Source of the DNA: Elioraea tepidiphila DSM 17972
GTDB taxonomy: Bacteria; Pseudomonadota; Alphaproteobacteria; Acetobacterales; Acetobacteraceae
DNA: 64,000 bases
Direction: 5' to 3'
Assembly (NCBI RefSeq): GCF_000378465.1
Contig: NZ_KB899914.1
Coordinates: forward strand, 62,001-126,000
Below the pieces are notes generated by a model. That model saw only the letters and a program-made list of their open reading frames with translations, ran no database searches and was not told the origin of the DNA. The position numbers and the translations under genes are program-made. Within the stretch, counting starts at the first letter, position 1. Each line of letters starts with the position of its first letter. Below, one piece after another: positions 28,033 through 36,899 of this stretch.

Positions 28033-28062
28033 AAGGGCGCGGCATCACTGGCCCGCGCCCTT
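28033..28062 (+). terminator. rho-independent terminator-like hairpin ahead of sdhC
   Basis: Arms 28033-28042 (AAGGGCGCGG) and 28053-28062 pair perfectly over a 10-base loop, and the 3' arm runs into four T residues (28061-28064). It can terminate the GNAT transcript. If the promoter at 27989 is real, it would instead form an attenuator-like leader structure of the sdh operon, 22 bases before the sdhC start. Confidence 0.65.
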
Positions 28063-28084
28063 TTGGTGCGAGAGGAAAGCCGCG

Positions 28085-28516
28085 ATGGATGCCCGCGACG
28101 CCCTGATGCTGGGCCGGGACAGCGAGGGCAGGCTGGTGCGCCGGCCGCTCAGCCCGCATCTCCAGGTCTACCGGTGGCAGATCACCATGACGCTGTCGAT
28201 CCTGCACCGGATCACCGGCGTCGGGCTGGTGATCGGCACGGGGCTGCTGGTGTCCTGGCTGATGGCGGTCGCCTCGGGCCCGGTGGGCTTCGCCGAGGCG
28301 CAGGCGTTCTTCGGCAGTGTCCTCGGCCGGTTCCTGCTGTTCTGCTGGACGCTCGCGCTGTTCTACCATTTCTGCAACGGCATCCGGCACCTCGCCTGGG
28401 ATCTCGGCCACGGCTACGACCTCGAAACCTTCAGCCGCTCGGGCTGGTTCACGGTCGGCGCCACGGTCGGGCTGACGCTGTTCGCCTGGATCCTCGGCTA
28501 CGCGCTGCTGGGCTGA
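28085..28516 (+). CDS. sdhC: succinate dehydrogenase cytochrome b556 subunit
   Basis: 143-residue membrane anchor of complex II, which passes electrons from succinate to ubiquinone. RPLSPHLQVYRWQITMTLSI then LHRITGVGL is the signature helix with the quinone/heme-site residues. Three membrane segments follow, including FYHFCNGIRHLAWDLGHG with the candidate heme-ligand His. It is the first gene of sdhCDAB, with AGAGGAAAG at the right distance from the ATG. sdhD follows after 11 bases. Confidence 0.95.
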   Translation: MDARDALMLGRDSEGRLVRRPLSPHLQVYRWQITMTLSILHRITGVGLVIGTGLLVSWLMAVASGPVGFAEAQAFFGSVLGRFLLFCWTLALFYHFCNGIRHLAWDLGHGYDLETFSRSGWFTVGATVGLTLFAWILGYALLG

Positions 28517-28527
28517 GGAGCGAGGCG

Positions 28528-28926
28528 ATGGCAACCGAGAAGCTCTCCCAGCGCACGCTGCGCTCACCGCTCGGCCGCGTGCGCGGGCTTGGTGCGGCGA
28601 AGGAGGGTGCGCATCACTGGTGGGTGCAGCGGCTGACCGCGGTCGCGCTGGTGCCGCTGACGCTCTGGTTCGTGGCCAGCGTGATCGTGCTCGGCGGCGC
28701 CTCGCATGGCGAGGTCGTGCTGTGGATGGCGCGCCCGCACAACACCGTGCTGCTGCTCGCGCTGATCGGCGCGACCTTCTGGCATGGCGCGCTGGGCTTG
28801 CAGGTCGTGATCGAGGACTACATCCGCAGCGAGCGCACGCGGCTCGCGGCGATGCTGGCGATGAAGGCGGCGATGCTGCTGCTCGCGCTGTTCGCCGCGG
28901 TCGCGGTGCTGAAGGTCGCGCTCTAG
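28528..28926 (+). CDS. sdhD: succinate dehydrogenase hydrophobic membrane anchor subunit
   Basis: 132-residue second anchor of complex II. An N-terminal basic region ([21 protein letters not shown]) leads into three membrane segments. [20 protein letters not shown] and [20 protein letters not shown] are typical of alphaproteobacterial SdhD, the latter holding the likely heme-ligand His. ATG 28528 has GAGGAGCGAGG upstream and lies 11 bases after sdhC. sdhA begins 25 bases downstream. Confidence 0.94.
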   Translation: MATEKLSQRTLRSPLGRVRGLGAAKEGAHHWWVQRLTAVALVPLTLWFVASVIVLGGASHGEVVLWMARPHNTVLLLALIGATFWHGALGLQVVIEDYIRSERTRLAAMLAMKAAMLLLALFAAVAVLKVAL

Positions 28927-28951
28927 CGGCCGGGGACAGGACGGGATTGAG

Positions 28952-30760
28952 ATGAACGCCATCACGCTTCCCTCGCAGCGTGCCTATCGGATCGTCGATC
29001 ACACCTACGACGTGGTGGTGGTCGGCGCCGGCGGCGCGGGACTGCGCGCCACGCTCGGCATGGGTGCCGCGGGGCTGAAGACCGCCTGCGTGACCAAGGT
29101 GTTCCCGACGCGCAGCCACACCGTCGCCGCCCAGGGCGGGATCGGTGCGGCACTCGGCAACATGGGGGAGGATGACTGGCGCTGGCACATGTACGACACC
29201 GTGAAGGGGTCGGACTGGCTCGGCGACCAGGACGCGATCGAGTACATGTGCCGCGAGGCGATCCCGGCGGTCTACGAGCTCGAGCATTTCGGCGTGCCGT
29301 TCAGCCGCACCGAGGACGGAAGGATCTATCAGCGCCCGTTCGGCGGCCACATGAAGGAGTACGGCAAGGCGCCCGCCATGCGCGCCTGCGCCGCGGCCGA
29401 CCGCACCGGACATGCGATCCTGCACACGCTCTACCAGCAGTCGCTCAAACACGAGGCCGAGTTCTTCGTCGAGTATTTCGCGCTCGACCTGATCATGGAT
29501 GACGACGGCGCCTGCCGCGGCGTGGTCGCCTGGAACCTCGAGGACGGCACGATTCACCGCTTCCGCGCCGCGCTCACGGTGCTCGCCACCGGCGGCTACG
29601 GGCGCGCCTATTTCTCCTGCACCTCGGCGCATACCTGCACGGGTGACGGCAATGCGATGGTGCTGCGCGCCGGCCTGCCGCTCCAGGACATGGAGTTCGT
29701 TCAGTTCCATCCGACGGGCATCTACGGCGCGGGCTGCCTGATCACCGAGGGCGCGCGCGGCGAGGGCGGATACCTGACGAACTCCGAGGGCGAGCGCTTC
29801 ATGGAGCGCTACGCGCCGACCGCGAAGGACCTCGCCAGCCGCGACGTGGTGTCGCGCTCGATGACGATCGAGATCCGCGAGGGCCGGGGCTGCGGCCCGC
29901 ACAAGGACCATGTGCTGTTGCACCTGGAGCATCTCGGCGCCGATCTGCTCGCCGAGCGCCTGCCCGGGATCAGCGAGACCGCGAAGATCTTCTCGGGCGT
30001 GGATGTCACGCGCGAGCCGATCCCGGTGCTGCCGACCGTGCACTACAACATGGGCGGCATCCCGACGAACTACCGCACCGAGGTGATCACGCATGGCCCC
30101 GACGGCGACCGCGTCGTGCCGGGACTGATGGCGGTCGGCGAGGCCGCCTGCGTGTCGGTGCACGGCGCCAACCGCCTCGGCACCAACTCGCTGCTCGACC
30201 TCGTGGTGTTCGGCCGGGCCGCCGCGCACCGCGCCGCCGAGATCGTCAAGCCGGGCCAGAGTCAGCCGCCGCTGCCCGCACGCGCGGGCGAGCGCGCGCT
30301 CGACCGCCTCGACCGCACCCGCCACGCCAAGGGCGGGACGAACACCGGCGAGATCCGGCTTGCGATGCAGCGCACCATGCAGGATCACGCCGCGGTGTTC
30401 CGCACCTCCGCCTCGCTCGCCGAGGGCGTGGAGAAGATGCGCGCCAACTGGCGCCACATGGACGACCTGCGCGTGAACGATCGCAGCCTGATCTGGAACA
30501 GCGACCTCGTCGAGGCGCTGGAACTCGACAACCTGATGGGCAATGCGATGACCACCATCGTCTCGGCCGAGGCGCGCCACGAGAGCCGCGGCGCGCATGC
30601 GCACGAGGACTACCCCGAGCGTGACGACGAGAACTGGATGAAGCACACGCTCGCTTGGTGCGACGAGACCGGGCAGGTGCGGCTCGACTATCGCGGCGTG
30701 ACCCTGACCACGCTCACCAACGAGGTGCAGAGCTTCCCGCCCAAGGCGCGCGTGTACTGA
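28952..30760 (+). CDS. sdhA: succinate dehydrogenase flavoprotein subunit
   Basis: 602-residue catalytic subunit that oxidises succinate to fumarate with covalent FAD. The dinucleotide fold [13 protein letters not shown] (about 21-33), the FAD-attachment His56 in [12 protein letters not shown], the substrate and capping motifs [23 protein letters not shown], and the C-terminal [20 protein letters not shown] are all present, and the length is standard. It forms the soluble head with SdhB, whose gene follows after 21 bases. Confidence 0.97.
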   Translation: MNAITLPSQRAYRIVDHTYDVVVVGAGGAGLRATLGMGAAGLKTACVTKVFPTRSHTVAAQGGIGAALGNMGEDDWRWHMYDTVKGSDWLGDQDAIEYMCREAIPAVYELEHFGVPFSRTEDGRIYQRPFGGHMKEYGKAPAMRACAAADRTGHAILHTLYQQSLKHEAEFFVEYFALDLIMDDDGACRGVVAWNLEDGTIHRFRAALTVLATGGYGRAYFSCTSAHTCTGDGNAMVLRAGLPLQDMEFVQFHPTGIYGAGCLITEGARGEGGYLTNSEGERFMERYAPTAKDLASRDVVSRSMTIEIREGRGCGPHKDHVLLHLEHLGADLLAERLPGISETAKIFSGVDVTREPIPVLPTVHYNMGGIPTNYRTEVITHGPDGDRVVPGLMAVGEAACVSVHGANRLGTNSLLDLVVFGRAAAHRAAEIVKPGQSQPPLPARAGERALDRLDRTRHAKGGTNTGEIRLAMQRTMQDHAAVFRTSASLAEGVEKMRANWRHMDDLRVNDRSLIWNSDLVEALELDNLMGNAMTTIVSAEARHESRGAHAHEDYPERDDENWMKHTLAWCDETGQVRLDYRGVTLTTLTNEVQSFPPKARVY

Positions 30761-30781
30761 GCGCGGAGAGGACCAAGACTC

Positions 30782-31564
30782 ATGGCGACGTTCACCCTGC
30801 CCGCGAATTCGAGGATCGGCGCCGGGCAGACCCACAAGGCCCCTGCCGGCGCCAAGCGGGTGAAGGAGTTCCGGGTCTACCGGTGGAACCCGGATGACGG
30901 GCAGAACCCGCGCATGGATACGTTCGAGATCGACCTCGACCAGTGCGGTCCGATGGTTCTCGACGCGCTGATCAAGATCAAGAACGAGGTCGACACGACC
31001 GTCACCTTCCGCCGCTCCTGCCGCGAGGGCATCTGCGGCTCCTGCGCGATGAACATCGACGGCACCAACACGCTCGCCTGCCTCAAGCCGATCGACGAGG
31101 TGCAAGGGCCCGTGAGGATCACGCCGCTGCCGCACATGCCGGTGGTGAAGGATCTCGTGCCCGATCTGTCGCAGCCCTATGCGCAGCTCCGTTCGATCGA
31201 GCCCTGGCTGAAGGCGGACACACCGCCGCCCCCCGATGCCGAGCGGCTGCAGAGCAAGGAGGAGCGCGCGAAGCTCGACGGGTTGTGGGAATGCATCCTC
31301 TGCTTCTGCTGCTCGACGTCCTGCCCGTCCTACTGGTGGAACGGTGACAGGTATCTCGGCCCGGCTGTGCTGCTCCAGGCCTATCGCTGGATCGCCGACA
31401 GCCGCGACGAGGCAACCGGCGAGCGGCTCGACGCGCTCGAGGACCCGTTCAAGCTGTATCGCTGCCACACCATCATGAACTGCACCAAGACCTGCCCGAA
31501 GGGACTGAACCCGGCGCAGGCGATCGGCGAGATCAAGAAGCTGATCGTCGAACGACGGGGATAG
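30782..31564 (+). CDS. sdhB: succinate dehydrogenase iron-sulfur subunit
   Basis: 260-residue electron-transfer subunit of complex II. Cysteines for all three clusters are visible: [2Fe-2S] with Cys80, Cys85, Cys88 and Cys100 ([16 protein letters not shown]), then [16 protein letters not shown] (171-181) and [17 protein letters not shown] (228-238), which supply the [4Fe-4S] and [3Fe-4S] centres. It closes sdhCDAB. A 9-bp GC hairpin sits between its stop and the convergent gene. Confidence 0.97.
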   Translation: MATFTLPANSRIGAGQTHKAPAGAKRVKEFRVYRWNPDDGQNPRMDTFEIDLDQCGPMVLDALIKIKNEVDTTVTFRRSCREGICGSCAMNIDGTNTLACLKPIDEVQGPVRITPLPHMPVVKDLVPDLSQPYAQLRSIEPWLKADTPPPPDAERLQSKEERAKLDGLWECILCFCCSTSCPSYWWNGDRYLGPAVLLQAYRWIADSRDEATGERLDALEDPFKLYRCHTIMNCTKTCPKGLNPAQAIGEIKKLIVERRG

Positions 31565-31569
31565 CGCGG

Positions 31570-31592
31570 CGGCGCGGCTCCGGGCCGCGCCG
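31570..31592. terminator. bidirectional GC hairpin between sdhB and the convergent gene
   Basis: Arms 31570-31578 (CGGCGCGGC) and 31584-31592 pair perfectly over a 5-base loop, filling most of the 32-base gap between the two stop codons. No T tract follows on either side, so its strength as a terminator is uncertain. Confidence 0.5.
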
Positions 31593-31596
31593 GGCC

Positions 31597-32190
31597 TCAG
31601 CCGGCCGAGGCGCGGTCGCGCTGCACGCGGTAGCGGCCGGGGTCCATCACCCGCGTGCCTTCGGGATTAGTCGGCGAGAACTCGAACACTGGTCCCTCCC
31701 AGTCGCCGAAGTCGAGGGGGCGGGACCCGTCCGTCCAGTGGTGGTAGGTCTGGGTGTCGCGCGCGGCGATGACGCGCGCACCGGTCCGCAAGGCCAGTTC
31801 GCCGCAGAAGCGCCGCCCGTCGCCCCAGGTGCCGCGGTTCGGCGCGTAGGTGTCGGCGGGAGCGCAGGCGAACAGCACGATCAGGTCGACCAATCCGCGC
31901 CACGCGTCGGTCAGGTGCACAGTCCAGAGCGTCAGCCCCTCGCGGCCGAGCTGCAACCCGAAGCCGCCATGCGCATCCGGCGTGCACGTCTGGTTGCCGA
32001 GATCCCAGTTGGCCTCGAAGCCGTGGCTGAGCAGGTGCAGTCGGTCCAGCTTGCGCCGTTCGCGGGCCCGCCGCGCGACCGTATCGACGATCTGGCGGAT
32101 GCCGGTATTCTGGTTCACCTGCATCACGAAGCTGTACCAGGTGGGCGTGGCCCCGGCCAGCCGGCGGTCATGCACGACCATTGATGGCAT
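31597..32190 (-). CDS. hypothetical protein with caspase-like His/Cys dyad (DUF4347-like)
   Basis: 197-residue soluble protein without a signal peptide. LDRLHLLSHGFEANW (His56-Gly57) and LVDLIVLFACAPADTY (Ala108-Cys109) have the strand-HG and strand-AC layout of clan CD peptidases, such as caspase-like and DUF4347 domains. RFCGELALRTGARVIAARDTQ after the Cys matches the DUF4347 helix-strand pattern. A Trp/Asp-rich C terminus follows. ATG 32190 was chosen because TTGGAGG lies 8 bases upstream; a longer ATG at 32244 lacks such a site. Peptidase activity is inference, and a non-peptidase surface-protein role is possible. Confidence 0.7.
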   Translation of the reverse strand: MPSMVVHDRRLAGATPTWYSFVMQVNQNTGIRQIVDTVARRARERRKLDRLHLLSHGFEANWDLGNQTCTPDAHGGFGLQLGREGLTLWTVHLTDAWRGLVDLIVLFACAPADTYAPNRGTWGDGRRFCGELALRTGARVIAARDTQTYHHWTDGSRPLDFGDWEGPVFEFSPTNPEGTRVMDPGRYRVQRDRASAG

Positions 32191-32389
32191 CGCTGCGCCT
32201 CCAAGACGTGATCCTGTCCTCGCCCGGTCGGACCAGTGTTCCATAGTGGCGTCGGTTCCTCAATCATGGTCGCCCGTGTCGGGTCCGAAGCCGGAGGCCC
32301 TCGCCTCGGCCGCGGATCGATCAGAAACCTGTTCCATTTCGTCTGCGTCCCGTGCTTTGCTTTCCCGATCGCAGTCGGGGAGGACGGCC

Positions 32390-32797
32390 ATGGCCTATCC
32401 TCTGGCCAGGATCGACGGTATCGGCCGCAAGCAGGCGGAGGCCCTCGCCGCTGTCGGCGTCAGGACCACCGAGGAACTGCTGGAGGCGGCCGCGCGGCCG
32501 AAGGGGCGCGCCGCGCTCGCCGAGCAAACGGGGATTGCCGAGGACACCCTGCTCGACTGGGCCAACCGCGCCGATCTGCTGCGCATCGCGGGGCTCAGCG
32601 CTGAGCTCGCCGTCCTGCTCGGCGCCGCCGGCGTCGCGACCGTGCCCGCGCTGAAGCGTCAACGCGCGGATGCGCTCGCCGCCGCGCTTCAGGCCGCGAA
32701 CGCGAGGCGCAAGCTGCTGCGGCGCGCGCCCGGCGAGGCGCAATGCGCGAAGCTGATCGCGGCGGCGAAAACGCTGCGTCGCCGCCTGAGCTACTGA
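32390..32797 (+). CDS. helix-hairpin-helix protein (DUF4332-like)
   Basis: 135-residue basic protein with two helix-hairpin-helix units. The first is LARIDGIGRKQAEALAAVGV then RTTEELLEAA; the second is ADLLRIAGLSAELAVLLGAAGVATVPAL. This matches the DUF4332 arrangement, a non-specific DNA-contacting or protein-contacting fold. A Lys/Arg-rich tail ends RRRLSY. GGGGAGG precedes the ATG. It is divergent from the caspase-like gene across a 199-base spacer that is locally AT-richer near 32320-32370 and probably holds both promoters. Function unknown. Confidence 0.78.
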   Translation: MAYPLARIDGIGRKQAEALAAVGVRTTEELLEAAARPKGRAALAEQTGIAEDTLLDWANRADLLRIAGLSAELAVLLGAAGVATVPALKRQRADALAAALQAANARRKLLRRAPGEAQCAKLIAAAKTLRRRLSY

Positions 32798-32803
32798 CGT
32801 CTC

Positions 32804-33772
32804 CTATCCGTCCAGCCGGACGTTCGCCGCGCGCGCGACCTCGCCCCATTTCGCGATCTCGTCGCGGATGAAGGCGCCGAACGCCTCCGGCGGGCCGGCC
32901 GCCGGAATGCCGCCCATGTCGATCATGCGCTGGCGGGTCTCGGGATGCGCGAGTGCCGCCTGGATGTCGGCGCTGACCTTGGTGACGATCGCCTCCGGCG
33001 TCGCCCGGGGTGCGATGATCCCCGACCAGCCGGCGGCATCGAAGTCGGGTGCCACGGTCTCGGCCACCGTCGGGATGTCGGCCAGCAGGGGCGAGCGCGT
33101 CGCCGTCGTCACCGCGAGCGGGCGGACGCGCCCGGCGCGGATATGGCCGAGTGCGGCGGCCACGCTGTCCAGCATGATCGGCACCACGCCGGCGATCACG
33201 TCGGTCATCGCCGGCGCCGAGCCGCGATAGGGCACGTGCGTCATCCTGATGCCGGCCCGGGTGGCGAACAGCTCCGCGGTCAGATGCTGCGCCGTGCCCG
33301 GCCCGGCCGAGGCGTAGTTCAGCGCACCGGGATCGGCCTTGGCGCGGGCGACCAGATCCTGCACGGTCTTCGCCGGGAACTCGGGGTGCACGACCAGCAC
33401 GAGCGGGGCGAGAAACACGTTCGAGACGGGCGCGAAATCGGCGATCGGGTCGTAGGGCAGCCGCGCGATCACGTTGGGGTTGATCCCCAAGGTTCCGGAG
33501 GTTCCCATGATCAGCGTGTGCCCGTCGGGCGCTGCCTGCTTGCCGGCCTCGAGCCCGACCGCGCCGGCCCCACCCGCGCGGTTCTCCACCAGCACGCGGT
33601 GCGGCCACATCGCCGAGAGCCGGTCAGCGAGCAGCCGCGCGAACAGGTCCGCGGCCTGGCCGGGCGGGAACGGCACGATGATGCGCACCGGCCGATCAGG
33701 ATAAGCGTGGGCGACGGGCGCGAGCAGCAGGACGGCGGAGGCAAGCGCGGCCCGGCGGGAGAGCGGGGACAT
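32804..33772 (-). CDS. Bug/TctC-type periplasmic binding protein
   Basis: 322-residue receptor of the tripartite tricarboxylate transporter (Bug) family. A signal peptide (MSPLSRRAALASAVLLLAPV, cleavage near AHAY) is followed by YPDRPVRIIVPFPPGQAADL, the conserved start of the mature protein. VENRAGGAGAVG and PDGHTLIMG are also hallmarks, as is the MTHVPYRGSAPAMTDVIAG region around 180. Such proteins bind carboxylates or amides for uptake by TctAB, but no tctA or tctB is near, so it is an orphan receptor. The stop is 6 bases from the convergent DUF4332-like gene. Confidence 0.9.
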   Translation of the reverse strand: MSPLSRRAALASAVLLLAPVAHAYPDRPVRIIVPFPPGQAADLFARLLADRLSAMWPHRVLVENRAGGAGAVGLEAGKQAAPDGHTLIMGTSGTLGINPNVIARLPYDPIADFAPVSNVFLAPLVLVVHPEFPAKTVQDLVARAKADPGALNYASAGPGTAQHLTAELFATRAGIRMTHVPYRGSAPAMTDVIAGVVPIMLDSVAAALGHIRAGRVRPLAVTTATRSPLLADIPTVAETVAPDFDAAGWSGIIAPRATPEAIVTKVSADIQAALAHPETRQRMIDMGGIPAAGPPEAFGAFIRDEIAKWGEVARAANVRLDG

Positions 33773-33861
33773 GGGGACGCTCCTCTCAGACGCGGCAGTC
33801 AACCCGCTGCCGTTGACGCATACCGTGCTGCGTTCTCCGCCGGCGCGCAACCGCTGTCGCG

Positions 33862-34734
33862 CTACCGCTTCCGCCCGCCGGCGAAGGCGAGGATGCCGGC
33901 AGCGGCGCTGATCGCCGCTCCGCCGATCCAGACCCAGACATCCGGCACCTCGCCCAGCACCAGCAGGCCGAACCCTGACGCCCAGACCAGGCGCAGGAAG
34001 TCCACCGGATAGAGCAGCGAGGCATCGGCATTGCGGAACGCCTGGCCGAGGGCGAGCTGGCCAAGGGTCGCGAGGGCACCGATCGCGACCAGGAACATCA
34101 AGGCCCGCGCGCTCGGCCACACCCACACCGGCAGCGCGAAGCCGAGGCTGATCGGGATCAGCAGCAGCGCCATCCAGGCGGCGATCGTCAGGCTCGTCTC
34201 GGTGCGTGCCAGGCTCTTGATGGTGGTCATCACCGCCGCCCAGAACAGCGTCGCGAGCAGCACCAGACCGGTGCCGAGGCTGAACGGCACGGCGCCCGGC
34301 CGCACGATGGCGATCGCGCCGGCCACGCCGAGGGCGAGTCCCAACAGCCGCACGGGGTCGAGCCGCTCGCGCAACAGCACGATCGCCATCGCGGTCGCGA
34401 CCACCGGGCCGAGGAAGGACAGCGCCGTCACCTTGGCGAGCGGGGCGAGGCTGAGGCCGAGGAAGTAGCTCAGCATGAACCCGGCATTCAGCACCGCACG
34501 GAACGCGTGGGCCGGGAAACGCGTCGTCCGGAGCGCGGCGAAGCCGCCGCGCATGATCCAGGGCGACATCAGCAGCAGGCCGATCAGGCTGCGGAAGAAG
34601 GCGGTCTCGAAGGGATGCACTTCCCCCGAAACGAAACGAATGAGGCTATGGCTGCCGGCGAACCCGAAGGTTGAAACCACCATCAGGCCAACGCCGCGCG
34701 CCGCCCGGGCATCGAGTGAGGGAAATCCCGCCAT
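33862..34734 (-). CDS. DMT superfamily permease (EamA family)
   Basis: 290-residue membrane protein with ten hydrophobic segments in two EamA repeats: FGFAGSHSLIRFVSGEVHPF then ETAFFRSLIGLLLMSP in the first, LYPVDFLRLVWASGFGLLVLGEVPD in the second. These are usual for drug/metabolite exporters, and the substrate is unknown. It lies 89 bases upstream of the Bug receptor on the same strand and may share its transcript. The ATG at 34734 gives a short basic leader before TM1; the ribosome-binding site is weak. Confidence 0.86.
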   Translation of the reverse strand: MAGFPSLDARAARGVGLMVVSTFGFAGSHSLIRFVSGEVHPFETAFFRSLIGLLLMSPWIMRGGFAALRTTRFPAHAFRAVLNAGFMLSYFLGLSLAPLAKVTALSFLGPVVATAMAIVLLRERLDPVRLLGLALGVAGAIAIVRPGAVPFSLGTGLVLLATLFWAAVMTTIKSLARTETSLTIAAWMALLLIPISLGFALPVWVWPSARALMFLVAIGALATLGQLALGQAFRNADASLLYPVDFLRLVWASGFGLLVLGEVPDVWVWIGGAAISAAAGILAFAGGRKR

Positions 34735-34889
34735 GAACGGCGCCGAGATGTGCACGAACCGCCGGGTTGTGCAACGCCCGCGTGAGGATGTCTTTCCTTG
34801 CACGCCCATGCACGAGGATTGCGACACCCGTTGCATCCGAACGCGCGACTTGGCATCACATGCGCCGCATTGGCACAGGGAGAGGTCCG

Positions 34890-35090
34890 ATGGCGCGAGC
34901 GAGCGGCGGGGCGAAGACGAAGGCTCAGGGCAAGACGGCCAAGAAGCCGGCGCCGGCAGCGGCGAAGCCGGCGAAGGCCGCCGCGACGCGCACCGCCAAG
35001 CCGGCGGCCAAGCCCGCCCCGGCGCCCGAGATGCGGCTTTCGATCGCCGCCGCCCTGCTGCGCAAGAACGCGCGGCGCATCGGCGCCTGA
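34890..35090 (+). CDS. small Lys/Ala/Pro-rich histone H1-like protein
   Basis: 66-residue highly basic protein. Residues 8-45 are an unstructured Lys/Ala/Pro tract (repeats of AKPA, AAKP and PAPA), like the C-terminal tails of bacterial histone H1-like proteins. A short helical end RLSIAAALLRKNARRIG follows. GGGAGAGG precedes the ATG at a good distance, supporting translation. It could bind DNA or RNA non-specifically or act as a small regulator; no catalytic motif exists. It stands alone between a divergent permease gene and the ABC exporter, with about 90 bases to the latter. Confidence 0.65.
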   Translation: MARASGGAKTKAQGKTAKKPAPAAAKPAKAAATRTAKPAAKPAPAPEMRLSIAAALLRKNARRIGA

Positions 35091-35180
35091 CCACGCGCGG
35101 CCAGGGGCATCCAGTCGCCGGCCGGGCCGTTGCCGCGGCCCGGTCTTGACCGTGCGACCTGAACGCAGGAAGCGCGGCGC

Positions 35181-36899
35181 ATGACCGCCGCGCTGCGCGC
35201 CTTTCTCGCCGATCTCTGGCGGCTCACGGCCCCCTATTTCTGGTCCGAGGACCGCCGCGCGGGCCGAGTGTTGCTGGCCGTGATCGTCGGCATGAATCTC
35301 GGCCTCGTCTACCTGAACGTGCTGTTCAACCAGTGGAACAACCGGTTCTACACCGCCCTCCAGCACCGCGACTGGGATACCTTCGTCGCTGAACTCGGCT
35401 GGTTCTGCTTCCTCGCGGTGTTGTTCATCATCGTCGCCGTCTATCAGACCTACCTCAACCTCATGTTGCAGATCCGCTGGCGGCGCTGGCTGACCGAGCG
35501 GTACCTCGCGCGCTGGATGCAGGGCCACGCATACTATCGCATGGTGCTGGCCGGCCACCCCGACGCCGACAATCCCGACCAGCGCATCGCCGAGGACCTG
35601 AAGCTTTTCGTCGACCGGACACTCCGGCTCTCCCTCGGCCTGCTCTCCTCCGTGGTCACGCTCGCCTCCTTCATCGCCATTCTCTGGGCGCTCTCGGCGG
35701 ACGCGCCGCTCGTGCTCGCCAACGGCGAGGTCGCCGTGCCGGGTTATCTCGTGTGGTGCGCGCTCGTCTATGCGGTGGTCGGAACCTGGGTGATCGACCG
35801 GGTCGGCCGGCCGCTCGTGCGGCTCAATTTCGACCAGCAGCGCTTCGAGGCGGATTTCCGCTTCGCCTTGATGCGGGTGCGCGAGAACGCGGAAGGCATC
35901 GCGCTCTACCACGGCGAAGCCGAGGAGGCGGAGGGCTTCCGCCGGCGCTTCACCGCGCTGATGGCGAACTGGTGGGCGATCATGCGCCGCCAGAAACGGC
36001 TCACCTGGTGGAGCGCCGGCTACAACCAGATCGCGATCGTCTTCCCCTTCCTGGTCGTCAGCCCCGCCTACTTCGCGGGCCGGATCGAGCTCGGCGGGCT
36101 GATGCAGACCGCCTCTGCCTTCGGCCAGGTGCAGAGCGCGCTGTCGTTCTTCGTCAATGTCTATGCCGAGCTCGCCGAGTGGAAGGCGGTGGTGGATCGG
36201 CTCACAGGCTTCGAGCGCGCGGTCGCCGCGGCGGAGGCGACGCAGCAGGGCGGCCCGGAACGGGTCGCGGCCGCGCCGCTCGGCGCCGAGGCGCTCGCGC
36301 TCGATCTGCCCTCCGGACGACCGCTGATCGAGGCGCCATCGCTCGACCTGCGCGCGGGCGAGGCCGTGCTGATCACCGGAGCGTCCGGGTCGGGCAAGTC
36401 GACCTTGTTCCGCGCGCTTGCCGGGCTCTGGCCGTTCGGCCGCGGCCGGGTGCGCATCCCCGACGGCGCGCGGCTGATGTTCCTGCCGCAGCGCGCCTAT
36501 CTGCCCGAGGGCACGCTGCGGCGCGCGCTGCTCTACCCCGCGACCGACGGCGCCGACGACGCGACGCTGATCGCCGTGCTGCGCGAGGTCGGGCTCGGCG
36601 CGCTCGCGGACCGGCTGGACGAGGTTGCCCCCTGGGCACAGGTGCTCTCGGGCGGTGAGCAGCAGCGTCTCGCCTTCGCACGCGCGCTGCTGCAGCGCCC
36701 GGATGCCCTGTTCCTCGACGAGGCGACCAGCGCGCTCGACCCGGAGGCCGAGCGCACCCTGCTCCGGCTTCTGCGCGCGCGGCTGCCGGAGGCGACCATC
36801 GTCTCGATCGGCCATCGCGACAGCCTCGCTGCGCTGCACGACCGCCACCTCGCCGTCGTGCCGCGCGGCGACGGGCCCGCACGGCTGGAGCCCCGGTGA
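35181..36899 (+). CDS. ABC transporter, fused permease and ATPase (SbmA/BacA/YddA-like)
   Basis: 572-residue half-transporter. The N-terminal membrane domain (about 1-330) is of the SbmA/YddA (ABC_membrane_2) type, with FNQWNNRFYTALQHRDWDTF and WRRWLTERYLARWMQGHAYY. The ATPase domain has Walker A GASGSGKST at 400-408, signature LSGGEQQRL from 489, and Walker B with Asp513-Glu514 in FLDEATSALD. It would act as a homodimer in the inner membrane. Relatives import peptides or handle vitamins and lipids, so the direction and substrate are uncertain. Its stop overlaps the start of the epimerase-like gene (GTGA), an unusual pairing. Confidence 0.88.
   Translation: MTAALRAFLADLWRLTAPYFWSEDRRAGRVLLAVIVGMNLGLVYLNVLFNQWNNRFYTALQHRDWDTFVAELGWFCFLAVLFIIVAVYQTYLNLMLQIRWRRWLTERYLARWMQGHAYYRMVLAGHPDADNPDQRIAEDLKLFVDRTLRLSLGLLSSVVTLASFIAILWALSADAPLVLANGEVAVPGYLVWCALVYAVVGTWVIDRVGRPLVRLNFDQQRFEADFRFALMRVRENAEGIALYHGEAEEAEGFRRRFTALMANWWAIMRRQKRLTWWSAGYNQIAIVFPFLVVSPAYFAGRIELGGLMQTASAFGQVQSALSFFVNVYAELAEWKAVVDRLTGFERAVAAAEATQQGGPERVAAAPLGAEALALDLPSGRPLIEAPSLDLRAGEAVLITGASGSGKSTLFRALAGLWPFGRGRVRIPDGARLMFLPQRAYLPEGTLRRALLYPATDGADDATLIAVLREVGLGALADRLDEVAPWAQVLSGGEQQRLAFARALLQRPDALFLDEATSALDPEAERTLLRLLRARLPEATIVSIGHRDSLAALHDRHLAVVPRGDGPARLEPR

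Noticed and set aside
27956-31468. 1170-codon open frame on the minus strand opposite sdhCDAB
   Set aside because: It is antisense to four clearly real genes; long empty antisense frames are normal at this GC content, and the product (Arg/His/Ala-rich) has no recognisable domain.
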